DNA of 64,000 bases from JAIQFL01 sp035295745 (lineage in GTDB: Bacteria; Acidobacteriota; Terriglobia; Bryobacterales; Bryobacteraceae), in assembly GCA_035295745.1 (NCBI GenBank), contig DATGIL010000038.1, positions 1 through 64,000 on the forward strand, in the 5' to 3' direction. This document shows positions 16,229 to 25,130 of the stretch, piece after piece; within the stretch, counting starts at the first letter, position 1; every line of letters begins with the position of its first letter. Below the pieces are notes generated by a model. The model made no database searches. It had not been told where the DNA came from and worked only from the letters and a program-made list of their open reading frames with translations. Position numbers and translations under genes: made by a program.

Positions 16229-16441
16229 AATGGCAATCCCATCGGCTTGGAATTACCGCCGTTCGTTGAACTCGCAGTTGCCTCGACAGAACCGGGTGTG
16301 CGCGGCGATTCGTCGAGCGGCAGCGTGACCACGCCCGCCACGCTGGAGACGGGGCTTGAGATCCGGGTTCCGCTTTTCATAAAAGAAGGTGAAAAAGTGA
16401 GAGTGTCGACGGAGAGCCGGGAGTTTGCGGGGCGGGCGTGA
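16229..16441 (+). pseudogene. efp: 3' fragment of an elongation factor P gene
   Basis: The frame ending in TGA at 16439-16441 encodes IGLELPPFVELAVASTEPG, then GDSSSGS and PATLETGLEIRVPLFIKEGE, matching the second and third OB domains of EF-P including its C-terminus. The N-terminal KOW domain with the modified Lys is absent. It abuts a quinone oxidoreductase fragment without any transposase between them, so a deletion fused two gene remnants. The genome should have an intact efp elsewhere, as EF-P is nearly universal. Confidence 0.75.
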
Positions 16442-16572
16442 TATTTCGCCGTTCCCGATGCGCTCCAGGCGTTCTGTTGATTGGGGGCATCCAGGTTCTT
16501 GCGCTTGCGGTCGCCACGCCGCTTGCATTGTTCGGACCCGCATCAATCCGGCAACGATAGAGGTTGCTCCCA

Positions 16573-16791
16573 TCACGCCCTTGGCGGAATCGCCATTAAA
16601 CCTGACGCCATTGTCGGTTGCCGTCTCTGTCGCGCCCGTTGGTTGGCTCGGCGCAGAGAGGCCGCTCGACGGGCTTGACGGCATGGAGGGCAATAGACCT
16701 TTCTGCGGGTCTGAATGGTCGTCTGCACATCGGCTCTGCATTGAGAGCACTGTGCGATAACAGGGCGAGTGTCGAGCCACGTGCATTCCAT
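16573..16791 (-). CDS. Small basic zinc-ribbon protein
   Basis: 72 residues. The start at 16791 is supported by an AGGAGGT ribosome-binding site eight bases away; an in-frame upstream ATG at 16839 lies inside the preceding gene. Two CxxC pairs (CSQCRADV and YCPPCRQ, 16 residues apart) make a zinc ribbon, followed by an Arg-rich tail (RRANQRARQRR) expected to bind nucleic acid. The gene is 2 bases from the stop of the upstream small helical protein, so the two form a pair. Confidence 0.6.
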   Translation of the reverse strand: MECTWLDTRPVIAQCSQCRADVQTTIQTRRKVYCPPCRQARRAASLRRANQRARQRRQPTMASGLMAIPPRA

Positions 16792-16793
16792 CG

Positions 16794-16958
16794 CTAAGCT
16801 ACCTCCTTGTGGCATTGGTGAGACAAATGACGCATCCATATCCTCCCGAGTGAATTCTTACGAATTCTCTCCAGCGCTTCCAGGGCTTTGATTGCAGCTT
16901 CGAGCTGCCGTCTTTGAAAACGAAGCGATTCCAAATCGTCAAGCGCAACGCTTTTCAT
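16794..16958 (-). CDS. Small helical protein paired with the zinc-ribbon gene
   Basis: 54 residues from the ATG encoding MKSVALDDLESLRFQRRQLE. The whole sequence is predicted helical, with a heptad-like pattern (LEAAIKALEALERI) that may form a coiled coil. It is followed after 2 bases by the zinc-ribbon gene, with that gene's ribosome-binding site inside its last codons. No family recognised; the tight coupling argues both frames are real. Confidence 0.5.
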   Translation of the reverse strand: MKSVALDDLESLRFQRRQLEAAIKALEALERIRKNSLGRIWMRHLSHQCHKEVA

Positions 16959-17489
16959 ATCAAGAAATATAATTCCAACAATATTTCTAAGGAGGTACAA
17001 CACCCCCATTGGGGGGTATAGGCAGGGTTTCTTGGAGGTACGTGCGGGGGGTCGCCTGCGAAGACTAGAAGGTTGAATTGGGGCGGTCTTCGGTCCAACT
17101 GAGTGCTTGGGCAAAAACATTTCAGCCGATTCACGGAATTCGACATGCCCTGTTTTCCTCGCTCTTCAGCTTCCCTCCGGGCAGGTGAGGTGGCGGTTGT
17201 AAAGCTCCCCCTGCACCGTCGTACGTTCTCTTGAAACGGCCCCTCACCCGCAAACTAGGGTGGCGCATCACCGCACAGTTTTCCTTTCAAGTCCTCACCG
17301 GATTGCGCTAACTTTCAATCAAGCAGTCAGCGCTTGGAGACTTGACATGAAACTTTATCGCAGCCGCATGTACCACGTGCCAACTGAAGGGCTGCGTAGG
17401 ACGGTGTCGCTGGGAAACGGCGGATTGCGCCAGACCACCCAAGGTTAGAGTGGCCGCATAAGAAAATTGGAAGCAAAAGGAGACTTCGT
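16959..17489. other. Non-coding or decayed stretch
   Basis: No supported gene. It carries a C/G-rich inverted run (CCCCCATTGGGGGG near 17003) able to form a short hairpin upstream of the small helical protein gene. The remaining open frames are short and lack ribosome-binding sites. Confidence 0.4.
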
Positions 17490-17660
17490 ATGCCTCTCGA
17501 AATGGTTTGGATTGGTGGCGTCGTGATCGCCGGCCTAATGACTCTTGCCGTTGCTCTTATAGGTGACCGGCCTTTGCATCTGTCGAACCTCCGATTGCAA
17601 ACAATACGGCCCACTTCACCTGAGAACATTAACAGGCGGAACGCTCACCGGCTTGGATGA
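17490..17660 (+). CDS. Small single-pass membrane protein
   Basis: 56 residues with a strong AAAAGGAG site 7 bases before ATG. Residues 6-27 (VWIGGVVIAGLMTLAVALIG) form one transmembrane helix; the remainder is a short basic tail. No family recognised. It stands alone between two stretches without clear genes, so it may be an orphan stress peptide or a relic, but the ribosome-binding site favours expression. Confidence 0.45.
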   Translation: MPLEMVWIGGVVIAGLMTLAVALIGDRPLHLSNLRLQTIRPTSPENINRRNAHRLG

Positions 17661-18303
17661 CCCCAATGAACGCACTCGTCACCGCTCCACTTGGCTCCGA
17701 TCCCACATGCCTTCAGTGTCGCAGGCGGCCGTGCGACCCGACCCCCGTTGATCCAAATCCAGACGATACGTCCAAACTCAGTTTTCGTGCTGTCGGCCGT
17801 AGTCTGGCGCCGATCATTGGACCGCATCTGTAGTGGATCCTCGCATCGGAGAATTCTGTACCATACCCATCGCCTGAGAGCACGTGCCGCCGCGAGCGCC
17901 GTCGTGGAGTTCGCCATCTTCGAAGTACCCACGAAATGTGCGCGGCGGAAGAGGCAGCCTCATCAGGATTGGTCTCCTCACGCGAAGGAGGTCAGCCGCG
18001 GAGTCCCGGAACCAAGCACTTTTGGCGCTGCTGGCGTCGGCTTTGGGGTTCACCGGACAGAGCCAAAGTTCAACGATCGTCGGGACTTAGACAGGGACGT
18101 CCTGACATTCAGCTCTTCGACGCTACGTTCGATTCGGCCGCTCCGATCCGCCTATATCCTACAAGCGCTGTCAAGCCCGCACGATCAGCAGTCCCTCCCG
18201 CAGGCCGGACCGTCGACCTTACCCTGGGTCCTTTTGCAGCTTCTGCGAGTGGCGGGTGAGACGCCCGGTCTTGGTCGAAAGATGATCGTGCTCCTGCTCC
18301 GAC
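17661..18303. other. Decayed stretch with a possible receptor-gene relic
   Basis: Overlapping long open frames here show no recognisable protein. At 18016-18087 one frame reads ALLALLASALGFTGQSQ then STIVGT, which resembles the signal peptide and first strand of a carboxypeptidase-regulatory/TonB receptor protein common in Acidobacteria, but a stop follows at once. If this is real, it is only a relic. Confidence 0.3.
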
Positions 18304-18789
18304 TCAGTCCTTATCCAGAAGAGGAGCGTCGGCTTTCTCGCTCTTTTGCCCGTTCGGGTTCTTGGTGTCCTTGCGGCTGTCGAACTCCTGGCCGCCGAGT
18401 TGTGAGCGATTCTCCGAATGCAACACATCCTTGATCATTTGGACCAGTTTCAGCGCTACAAAGGGCTTCTGAATGTATGCCCAGCCGTAATTGAGCACGA
18501 GAAGGTTTCCGCTGTACCCACCTGACATCAACATCACGTGCATGTCCGGCCTTGCCTTCTTCAATAGCTCGCCCAAATCCGGGCCCGACATCTCGGGCAT
18601 CTCCACATCGGAAAGAAGCAGATCAATCGTGTCCGTCGTCTCTGCGAGCCTCAGGGCAGCAGGTCCGCTATCCGCTGAAAGAACCCGGAAGTCTTCCCCT
18701 TCGAGAATCGCCACCACGGTACCCAAGACTAGTTTGTTGTCGTCAACAACCAGAATCGTTTCCAAAACTCTCTTTAGTGGCAGCGACAT
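18304..18789 (-). CDS. Single-domain response regulator
   Basis: 161 residues. Residues 10-125 are a receiver domain with acidic pair DD (16-17), phospho-acceptor D61 in LSDVEMP, the Ser/Thr switch region (LMSGG) and the conserved Lys in YIQKPF. The C-terminal ~35 residues are polar with no output domain. It would act by phospho-dependent protein contact or phosphorelay. No histidine kinase lies next to it. Confidence 0.85.
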   Translation of the reverse strand: MSLPLKRVLETILVVDDNKLVLGTVVAILEGEDFRVLSADSGPAALRLAETTDTIDLLLSDVEMPEMSGPDLGELLKKARPDMHVMLMSGGYSGNLLVLNYGWAYIQKPFVALKLVQMIKDVLHSENRSQLGGQEFDSRKDTKNPNGQKSEKADAPLLDKD

Positions 18790-19220
18790 GAGTAATCTAC
18801 CTTGAGCGGGTTTAAGTCTACGAACTCAAAGGGCGGCTCCTCTCCGAAACTGGAAAGCAGCACCTGAGGGTCAGATCTCAATTAGAGCAGGTAGGGGGCC
18901 CTTCTATGTAAAGACATGATAAACATCAAATTGGAGCGACTTCAGAATGTGGCAACTGGTCGATCGGAGCAGATTTTGCTAGTTGGCTGTCGCGTCTTGC
19001 TGCACGAGAGGCCCAAACGCAGCATCGATAACATTCTCCATTGGCAAACACTTACTCCGGCACGTGGAACAAGCGCGAAACGAGGGAGTGATCCTCCGGC
19101 ATCTGATCCACCCGCGGGTTCACTTGAGCGCGATTTCGTCGTTGGGCTTCGACGTCTCCTCCGATGCCTCCTGCCCATCGTTCTTCATCGCGAAGCAACG
19201 GCTCCTCGGCGCCAAGCTGG
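18790..19220. other. Flank of the IS21 element, no clear gene
   Basis: Joining this flank to the sequence after 24947 with one copy of the duplicated TCGGCG leaves open frames across the join on both strands, so the element may have interrupted a gene. I cannot identify it. No other feature is seen. Confidence 0.35.
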
Positions 19221-19226
19221 TCGGCG
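19221..19226. repeat. Target-site duplication, left copy
   Basis: TCGGCG directly before the left end of the IS21 element, repeated at 24942-24947 directly after its right end. IS21 elements create 4-8 bp duplications. Confidence 0.75.
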
Positions 19227-19277
19227 TGCGTATTCCGCTGAAGTGGGGCACCGATTCCGGTGAAGTGGGGCAGCGTC
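19227..19277. repeat. IS21 left terminal inverted repeat
   Basis: It begins TGCGTATTCCGCT and holds two AAGTGGGGCA motifs; its reverse complement is found, with a few changes, at 24891-24941. A further internal pair lies at 19398-19440. Confidence 0.8.
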
Positions 19278-19591
19278 GGAGCGAAGCGACGCTGGTTATG
19301 CCTATCATGTCCGACGTGCCCCAGTTGAGTCAAGAAATTTCTGATTAGCGACGACAAGCAGCATCATTTCGTTTCCATCATCTCGTCTTTGCTTGGCGCA
19401 TTCCGCTCGAAGTGGGGCAGAATTCCGCTGGGAGTGGGGCGCCGAAGGGCACCGGAGCTTCTCGGCCCGGTGCCTGCCAATCTGGTAGGTCTCCACTAGG
19501 CGACCAGCGAGGAGCTATCCACGCCACAACCCGAGAATCCAACTTCCGGGTGGCCGACCAACAGGCCGGTAGCGCTGGGGTCAATCCCTGG

Positions 19592-20632
19592 CTAGCGATC
19601 GATCGCGCGGTAGTATGCGGCGAGCGCGGTGAACGCGGCCTTGGGCTCCCACGGCATGTCGGGGTAGCGTTGACCACGGCGCTCCTCGTCGAGCACTCTA
19701 ACCAGGCCGGCGCTTGCCATATCGAAATCTTCGTGTGCGCTGCGGTTCGCCAGGTCGTAACGCGCGAACGTGTATACGAAGACGGTGTCAACGCCCTCCG
19801 TATCAAAAATGTCCAGTAATTCGATGATGTACCGGGCCTGCTCGCCCTCGTCGCGCGTGCATTCGCCCTTCAACCGGACCGGTCGGGCGCTATCGTCCCA
19901 CTCGATGATGTCCGATATCCCCCGGCCGGCCAGGTCAGCCGCACCGCGGAAGGCGGCGCACCCGAATTCCGTGATCGCCACCGGCTTGCCCTGCGCTCTT
20001 CCTTGCGCGACAAATGCGCGGATGTCCTCGCGGAAGCGCGTGGCCATCTGGGCCGTCCTATAGCCGGCGTCCGTCGAAATGATATCGAACGGCCCCCAAT
20101 CAACGCCATCGAGCGGAACCGAGGCGTAGCTCAGTTTCCCGCCGAACCGCGCGCGGACCAAATCCACCGCCTTTCCCAGCAACTCGTTCATGCGGGCACG
20201 AATCCCTGGGATCAGCGGGCGCAGGCGCTGCGGCTCGGCCAAAGACGCCGCCCGATCTACGAGCGTGTCTCCAGGCATGATGCCGGCAGTCATCAAGCTA
20301 AGCTCGGAGCCGGTGAGGAAGACGATTTCCGCGCCCCGCTTGCGCAGCCGTTCGGCGCGGTCGGCGCAGTCGGCGAGGAACTCGATCAGTTCCTCGCTGG
20401 TCAGGTTGTTCGTAAACGGGCAAAACCACACTTCGAGACCCGCTTCGGCGGCGTGCGCCGCAGCAATCTCCAGCCGCTCCGGGTACCCTCCGGTTACGCG
20501 TACCACGTTGCAATGCAGGTCATCGTGTATGATCTGCATCTCCCGTCTCACGACCTGCGGGTCAAATGGTTCGCGCGTTGTAGTCCCGGCGCTGATAAAT
20601 CCGGTATCGTAGTTGATTCCCTTGAAGCGCAT
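19592..20632 (-). CDS. TIM-barrel hydrolase-like protein ('abortive infection' family), IS21 passenger
   Basis: 346 residues from the ATG of MRFKGINYDTGF; the longer upstream open frame lies under the regulator gene and is discarded. The protein looks like a glycoside-hydrolase-type TIM barrel: beta strands at RFKGINYDTG, NVVRVTGG, LEVWFCPFT and VFLTGSELSL, and a late strand with a candidate catalytic Glu in VAITEFGCAAFRG. I recall relatives in Actinobacteria and others annotated as abortive infection proteins; that label is weakly founded. It lies 70 bases behind the TetR gene inside the IS21 ends, so it travels with the element. The substrate is unknown. Confidence 0.65.
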   Translation of the reverse strand: MRFKGINYDTGFISAGTTTREPFDPQVVRREMQIIHDDLHCNVVRVTGGYPERLEIAAAHAAEAGLEVWFCPFTNNLTSEELIEFLADCADRAERLRKRGAEIVFLTGSELSLMTAGIMPGDTLVDRAASLAEPQRLRPLIPGIRARMNELLGKAVDLVRARFGGKLSYASVPLDGVDWGPFDIISTDAGYRTAQMATRFREDIRAFVAQGRAQGKPVAITEFGCAAFRGAADLAGRGISDIIEWDDSARPVRLKGECTRDEGEQARYIIELLDIFDTEGVDTVFVYTFARYDLANRSAHEDFDMASAGLVRVLDEERRGQRYPDMPWEPKAAFTALAAYYRAIDR

Positions 20633-20702
20633 AGTCCGTACCCTCGGTGACTTGTCTTTGTCGATGCGCGCAACCCGCAGTCGGTACTGCGGATATTGAT
20701 AG

Positions 20703-21350
20703 CTACTTGCTGGTTTTCGTTTTGTTCTCCGAGAAACCCGTCGCAACCAGTTCGAATGCCTTGCGCAGGAGCGGGACGATCGAGCCGGACGGGCCGTCAC
20801 GCAACCAACGGTCAACAACAGTTCCGACAACAGCCGTCACCACGGCCGCCGCCACTTGCGGGTAGAGGTCTTTCACACGCCGTGCGCCGACCCGCTCAGC
20901 GATGACCTCAGCCAACTCCACTTGTGCCGCTGCGGATGCCTTAAGAACCTCGCCGTGAATCGATGGTTCGGTGAGAATGAACCGAATCCGCTCCAGCCAG
21001 CGGTTGGCGTCCAGTAGCGCTTCACTTTTCTGCGCTGGCGGCTCAAACTGCGCAGCTACGGAATTTGTGATCGCTGTCCACAACGGCTCGCTCGCGGGAC
21101 GAGCGCGTAATTCGTCGGCAACGCGCAGCATGCGCTCCAGGTGTCCGGCCGCAACCGCCTCCGCTTTCGTGGAAAAGTAGTTCCGAAAAGTCCGGGGGGA
21201 AACGTTCGCAGCCGCAGCGATGTCGTCCACTATCACGTTTTCCCACCCACGCTGAACGCAAAGCCGAAGCGCGGCAAGGCTTAAGGCGGCCCGCGTCTCG
21301 CGGCGTTTGCGCTCCCTCAAGCCGACGTCGATCTCCGCGTTTGTGCTCAC
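20703..21350 (-). CDS. TetR-family transcriptional regulator, IS21 passenger
   Basis: 215 residues from a GTG at 21350; a TTG start at 21386 would lie on the palindrome described below and is less likely. Residues ~10-58 hold the TetR helix-turn-helix (ALRLCVQRGWENVIVDDIAA, NVSPRTFRNYF); the rest is the all-helical ligand-binding domain. It lies just upstream of the TIM-barrel gene on the same strand and probably controls both, responding to an unknown small molecule. Confidence 0.85.
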   Translation of the reverse strand: MSTNAEIDVGLRERKRRETRAALSLAALRLCVQRGWENVIVDDIAAAANVSPRTFRNYFSTKAEAVAAGHLERMLRVADELRARPASEPLWTAITNSVAAQFEPPAQKSEALLDANRWLERIRFILTEPSIHGEVLKASAAAQVELAEVIAERVGARRVKDLYPQVAAAVVTAVVGTVVDRWLRDGPSGSIVPLLRKAFELVATGFSENKTKTSK

Positions 21351-21371
21351 GTCTCGTATTGTGGCATAAGT

Positions 21372-21386
21372 TTGCCGACTTGGCAA
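21372..21386. promoter_or_regulatory. Palindromic operator for the TetR regulator
   Basis: TTGCC-GACTT-GGCAA is a perfect 5-bp inverted repeat 22 bases upstream of the regulator's GTG start, beside AT-rich hexamers (TATATAG) that could serve as -10 boxes. Autoregulation is the usual TetR arrangement. Confidence 0.55.
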
Positions 21387-21657
21387 TATTGCTATATAGG
21401 AAGTTTTTAAGGATTATACGAGACAGTCGCCTTTTCGGGCCGACTGAGGGGCGGCCACAGGCCCGCAACACCGCTCGAACGACGAAGCGGCGCCCCGAAC
21501 AAATACTCCTGAATTACTGTTATCCGGAACTTGACCGGGCTGCCACTGGCCAGATCCTCCCTGACGGCGTCGTGTATACCCGACGAAACTCACTCGGACG
21601 AAGTCGCCTTCGTGTGGATATGAGGCAACCGAATTCGGTTGCCCCATCGAGAGGTGG
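21387..21657. other. Promoter region and gap upstream of the TetR gene
   Basis: It holds the probable promoter for the TetR gene at its left edge. An inverted pair CGAATTCG occurs near 21630. Nothing else is seen. Confidence 0.4.
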
Positions 21658-22364
21658 TTAGATTATCTCTGGCGTTGATGTTGCATCGGGAACGGCGCGG
21701 GTCGCCGGTGCCGTAGTTCGTGTTTGCAACCAGCGCTTTTCCATTTCCTCCATTTTCCGCCGTACATGGTCCCAATAGCCTGTGGGGATCTGCGGCTGCG
21801 TGACCTCCTCTATTAAAGATGTGAAGTACGCCAAGCTGGTTATCGGAAGGTGTGTTTGGCCGTTCAGCATGGCTATGTATTTCCGAGCGCACCCCAACCA
21901 GATAGCCCGGCGCAGTTGGTCCAACGACACCCCACGCTGAAGGAGATTCAACGCCAGTCTTTCGTCGGCCGCCGTGAACATCGAGCGCACACACGCCGGC
22001 TTTAGAAGAGCCTCCCGCACATGCCGCAAGTACTCAGCTTGCGGGTTGCCCGCAGCGATTGTGGTCTGTTCTGATACGGCCAGAAGCGATCCCGGATCTC
22101 GACCGCGTCACCACAGTGTTCGCATACCTCCGCTCGGTGCAACTCATCGAGGTCCGCTTCGATCAACACCGGGGTCTTTCGCAGGACCCGAGCAAAATCG
22201 GTCAATTCGATCACCGCTCGGCCCGTATGCCTGTCCGCCTCTAAGCAGAGATGGATGTAGAGTTTGAAGGCTGCATCGGAGAGCAATGCCAGAGCCTGCG
22301 CAACCTCCCGCCCCGCCGCAAACCAGCCGGTGGGTTGTTTGAGAATCAGCCGAGCTGCGCTCAT
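21658..22364 (-). pseudogene. Frameshifted accessory gene of the IS21 element (winged-helix-like)
   Basis: The upstream part starts at 22364 and reads AARLILKQPTGWF, then LSDAAFKLYIHLCLEADRH, resembling DnaD/replication-type winged-helix proteins. After YQNRP the frame runs out, while another frame continues AAGNPQAEYLRHVREALLKP, then ERLALNLLQRGVSLDQLRRA and LGCARKY. Together they would make about 235 residues. A single-base indel near 22070-22085 explains the break. The start lies 9 bases past the istB stop, so the gene was part of the transposition operon. It may help target choice or replication; that is a guess. Confidence 0.6.
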
Positions 22365-22372
22365 GCGCCACC

Positions 22373-23122
22373 TCAAGGCCGATCCTCTGATGAACCTCGG
22401 CCTTTCTTCTTGCGGATGGAGTCACCCGACAGTTCAATGCGGTAGGCGTTGTGTACCAACCGATCGAGAATGCTGTCAGCCACTGTGGGATCGCCGATCT
22501 GCGGATGCCACTTATCCACCGGCAACTGGCTCGTCAGGATGGTCGAGCGCCGATTGTAGCGATCGTCGCAGATTTCCAGAAAGTCTCTGCGTTCTTGTTC
22601 GTTCAAAGGAGCCATGGCAAAGTCATCCACCACCAACACATCCGTGCGGGCGATGGTTTCCAGCATCCGGCCCAGACTGCCGTCGGCGCGAGCGATCAGC
22701 AGGTCGCGGAACAGCTTCGGGGCGGGCCGATAGAAGACGGTGTATCCGTCCCGGCAGGCTTTCTGTGCCAAGGCCTGCGCCAGCCACGATTTACCGATCC
22801 CGGTCGGGCCCGTAAACAGGGCCGACAGATGCTGCGCCACCCATTGCGAGGTGATCAGGGTGCGCATCAACGGCCGGTCCAACCCGCGGGGGTGCCGGAA
22901 ATCGCTGTCTTCCACGCACGGCTCGGAATCCAACTTAGACTTTTTCAGCCGACGCGCCATAGCCTGGTTTTCCCGCCAGGTCCAGTGCTGATCCAGCAGC
23001 CCGAAGCGCTCATCGAAGCTCAGGCCAGCCATCTCGGCGTCTTCCATTTGTTTGCCATACGCGTCGGCCATACCAGTCAGGCGCAAGGCGTACAGTCTTT
23101 CCATTGTCTGGTGATTTAGCAT
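22373..23122 (-). CDS. istB: IS21-family helper ATPase
   Basis: 249 residues, normal length. It is a DnaC/DnaA-type AAA+ ATPase: Walker A GPTGIGKS (105-112), Walker B with DVLVVDDFAMAP, sensor region with ILTSQLPVDKW. It assembles on target DNA and activates the IstA transposase. The start overlaps the end of istA by 7 bases. This copy appears intact. Confidence 0.95.
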   Translation of the reverse strand: MLNHQTMERLYALRLTGMADAYGKQMEDAEMAGLSFDERFGLLDQHWTWRENQAMARRLKKSKLDSEPCVEDSDFRHPRGLDRPLMRTLITSQWVAQHLSALFTGPTGIGKSWLAQALAQKACRDGYTVFYRPAPKLFRDLLIARADGSLGRMLETIARTDVLVVDDFAMAPLNEQERRDFLEICDDRYNRRSTILTSQLPVDKWHPQIGDPTVADSILDRLVHNAYRIELSGDSIRKKKGRGSSEDRP

Positions 23123-24697
23123 CCGCCCACCTCCTGTGCCGGTTTGGCGCCGTTAGCATAGTATTCGGCGCCCCGGATGTTGGCGTGTTCCACCGGCGGG
23201 GCCGGCGCGACCAGTTGCGGCAGTGGTTGGCGATCCAGACCGGCAGCCAGAATCGACTTCACACTCTGATAACGATAGATTTTCAACCGCACGGCACGGG
23301 TGCAGGCGGCCTCCACCCTTTCCGAACCATACTTGCGGCTCAAGCTGATCACTCCCAGTGCGGAGCGATATCCCATCTCCGGATGGGGCTTTTCAGCCAG
23401 CATCCCTTCCACCAAACGAGCGGTGAAGGGCCCCGCCTTGCCGGCCCACTCGATCATCCGCGTAGGCGTCCACTCCAAGTACTGCTGATGAGACTTGGGG
23501 CGATGTTCGGTAATCGTGGTGTGAGTGTGGGCCTTGCTGCTGCGCGCATGGCTGGCCACGCGCTTACCCTGATGCAGGATTTCCACCGTGCTGGCGGTGT
23601 AATGGATATCCACCTCCTTGCCCACCAACTGATACGGCGTGCTGTAGTAGTGCCCCTCCAGTTCCACGTGATAGTCCAGATTCACGCGGGCTTTCTTCCA
23701 CTCGGCGAACACGAACGGCGCTGCCGGTAACGGCTGCAGTGCCGGCTTATCGATCGTTTGATAGAGTTCGGCGCGCGATCCGGGCATTTTGCAGAAGGGG
23801 CGCTGATTCAGTTTGACGAGGAGTTCCGCGATGGCCTCGTTGAGTTCCGCGAGGCTGAAGAACTGGCGCTTACGCAAGGCAGCCAGAATCCAACGCTGGA
23901 CCACCTGCACTCCACTTTCTGCCTTTGCTTTGTCCTTGGGACGCCGTGGACGGGCTGGCAGAATTCCCACGCCATAATGGATTGCCAAGTCATTGTAGGT
24001 CCGGTTCAACTCCGGCTCGTAGTAGCACGGCTTTTTCACACCGCTCTTCCAGTTGTCCGGCACGATGAGACGGCTGGTGCCTTGAAAGAACTCGAAGGAT
24101 CGCACGTGAGAGGCACACCAGTCCCAGAGATTCCGGGTCCAGGTGGCTTCGGCGTAGGTGTAACTGCTGGCCCCCAGCACAGCCACGAAGACATAGGCTT
24201 CCCGCGTTTCGCCCGTCTTGGGATCGGTTACCGGCACCGTCTGGCCGGCATGATCGACAAAGGTCTTCTCGCCAGCCCGGTGTTCCTGGCGCAGCACGAT
24301 GTCCAGATTGCGCTGCCCAGCTCCGGTACAACTCGCAGAACCAGCTATAGTTGTAACCTTCCGGATGGGCCAGATGGTGTTCTTCCCACAGCAGTTGCAA
24401 GGTGACATTCTGGCGACTCTTCAGCTCTTTGTGGATGACTGTGAAATCCGGCAGCGGACGGCTCCCCGGCGCCGCCGGTGGCGGAGGTGGGAATATCCGA
24501 TGTTCCAGGGTGGCATCATCGAGGTTGGCGGGCAGAGGCCATGACAGGCCAGCCGCGGCGATGCGTTTCAGGTATCGTCGCACGGTGCCCTTACCGATCG
24601 AACAGATCTTGGCGATCTGACGTTCGTTCAGTTTGGATTCAAAACTGAGTCTTAAAACTTCACGTATTCGACGCATGGGTAATCGCTTTTCCGGCAC
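23116..24697 (-). pseudogene. istA: IS21-family transposase, frameshifted
   Basis: Begins at a GTG (24697) behind AAGGAG, with the IstA helix-turn-helix (NERQIAKICSIGKGTVRRYL), then the DDE catalytic region (VDHAGQTVPV, then the strand AYVFVAVLGAS, and KDKAKAESGVQ). The two halves lie in different frames. At 24316-24318 a CCC on the plus strand (GGG on the coding strand) has one base too many: removing one gives a continuous CELYRSWQRNLDIVLR. The gene is therefore broken unless the slip is read through. Programmed frameshifting on the G run is possible but this short run makes it unlikely. Confidence 0.8.
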
Positions 24698-24941
24698 ATG
24701 CTCTCCTTCTTTTTTCAGAGGAGCATGCCCCCTTGGATTACCAGCGCCGTCCACGCCACCCGATTCCGCCGGATGTGGGGCGCGATTCCGTTCCCGGTGG
24801 GGCAAGATTACGGCAAGTGGGGCACCATTCCGCTACAGTCCAAAAGGTGCCCCCCTTCCCAGCGGAATCCTGCCCCACATCGCAGCGGAACACTGCCCCA
24901 CTTCAAACGGAATCAATGCCCCACTTCGACCGGAATACGCA
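24698..24941. repeat. IS21 right end with multiple terminal motifs
   Basis: It contains at least six copies of a GTGGGGC or GCCCCAC motif next to ATTCCG/CGGAAT, on both strands; the outermost pair (24891-24941) is the inverted partner of the left end. The array is the expected set of IstA-binding sites. Confidence 0.75.
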
Positions 24942-24947
24942 TCGGCG
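24942..24947. repeat. Target-site duplication, right copy
   Basis: TCGGCG, direct copy of 19221-19226. Confidence 0.75.
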
Positions 24948-25130
24948 GCAAGTACCGCTCGAAGTGCTGATGGTCGATTCCGTCGAGAAGGCTACACAAA
25001 CTAAGCGTCACGGATCCTGGCTGTCTGCCATTTGCCCGGGCATTCAGCCCCCATACGCCTGGCGGCTCGGCAAGCCGGCATGGCCTGGCATCGGGTGGGT
25101 CTGATTCGGCTGCGGGACCCGCTGATATTC
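24948..25130. other. Right flank of the IS21 element
   Basis: No gene recognised. On the minus strand an open frame reads LDGIDHQHFERYLPP and would continue into the left flank if the element were removed; this may be the interrupted gene. Confidence 0.3.

Larger units (their letters stand above)
19227..24941 (-). mobile_element. IS21-family element carrying a TetR gene and a TIM-barrel gene
   Basis: The ends match as inverted repeats over about 50 bases: each starts TGCGTATTCCG and contains two copies of an AAGTGGGGCA motif preceded by ATTCCG (left 19227-19277; right 24891-24941 read in reverse). They are flanked by the 6-bp direct repeat TCGGCG. More copies of the motif lie inside the left end (19398-19440) and right end (24769-24890), as expected for multiple IstA-binding sites. 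Cargo from the right: istA (frameshifted), istB, a broken accessory gene, a TetR regulator and a TIM-barrel protein. At 5.7 kb it is over twice the usual IS21 length. Confidence 0.85.

Noticed and set aside
17691..18434. 247-codon plus-strand open frame over decayed DNA
   Set aside because: No family, no ribosome-binding site, and overlaps the response regulator gene on the other strand.
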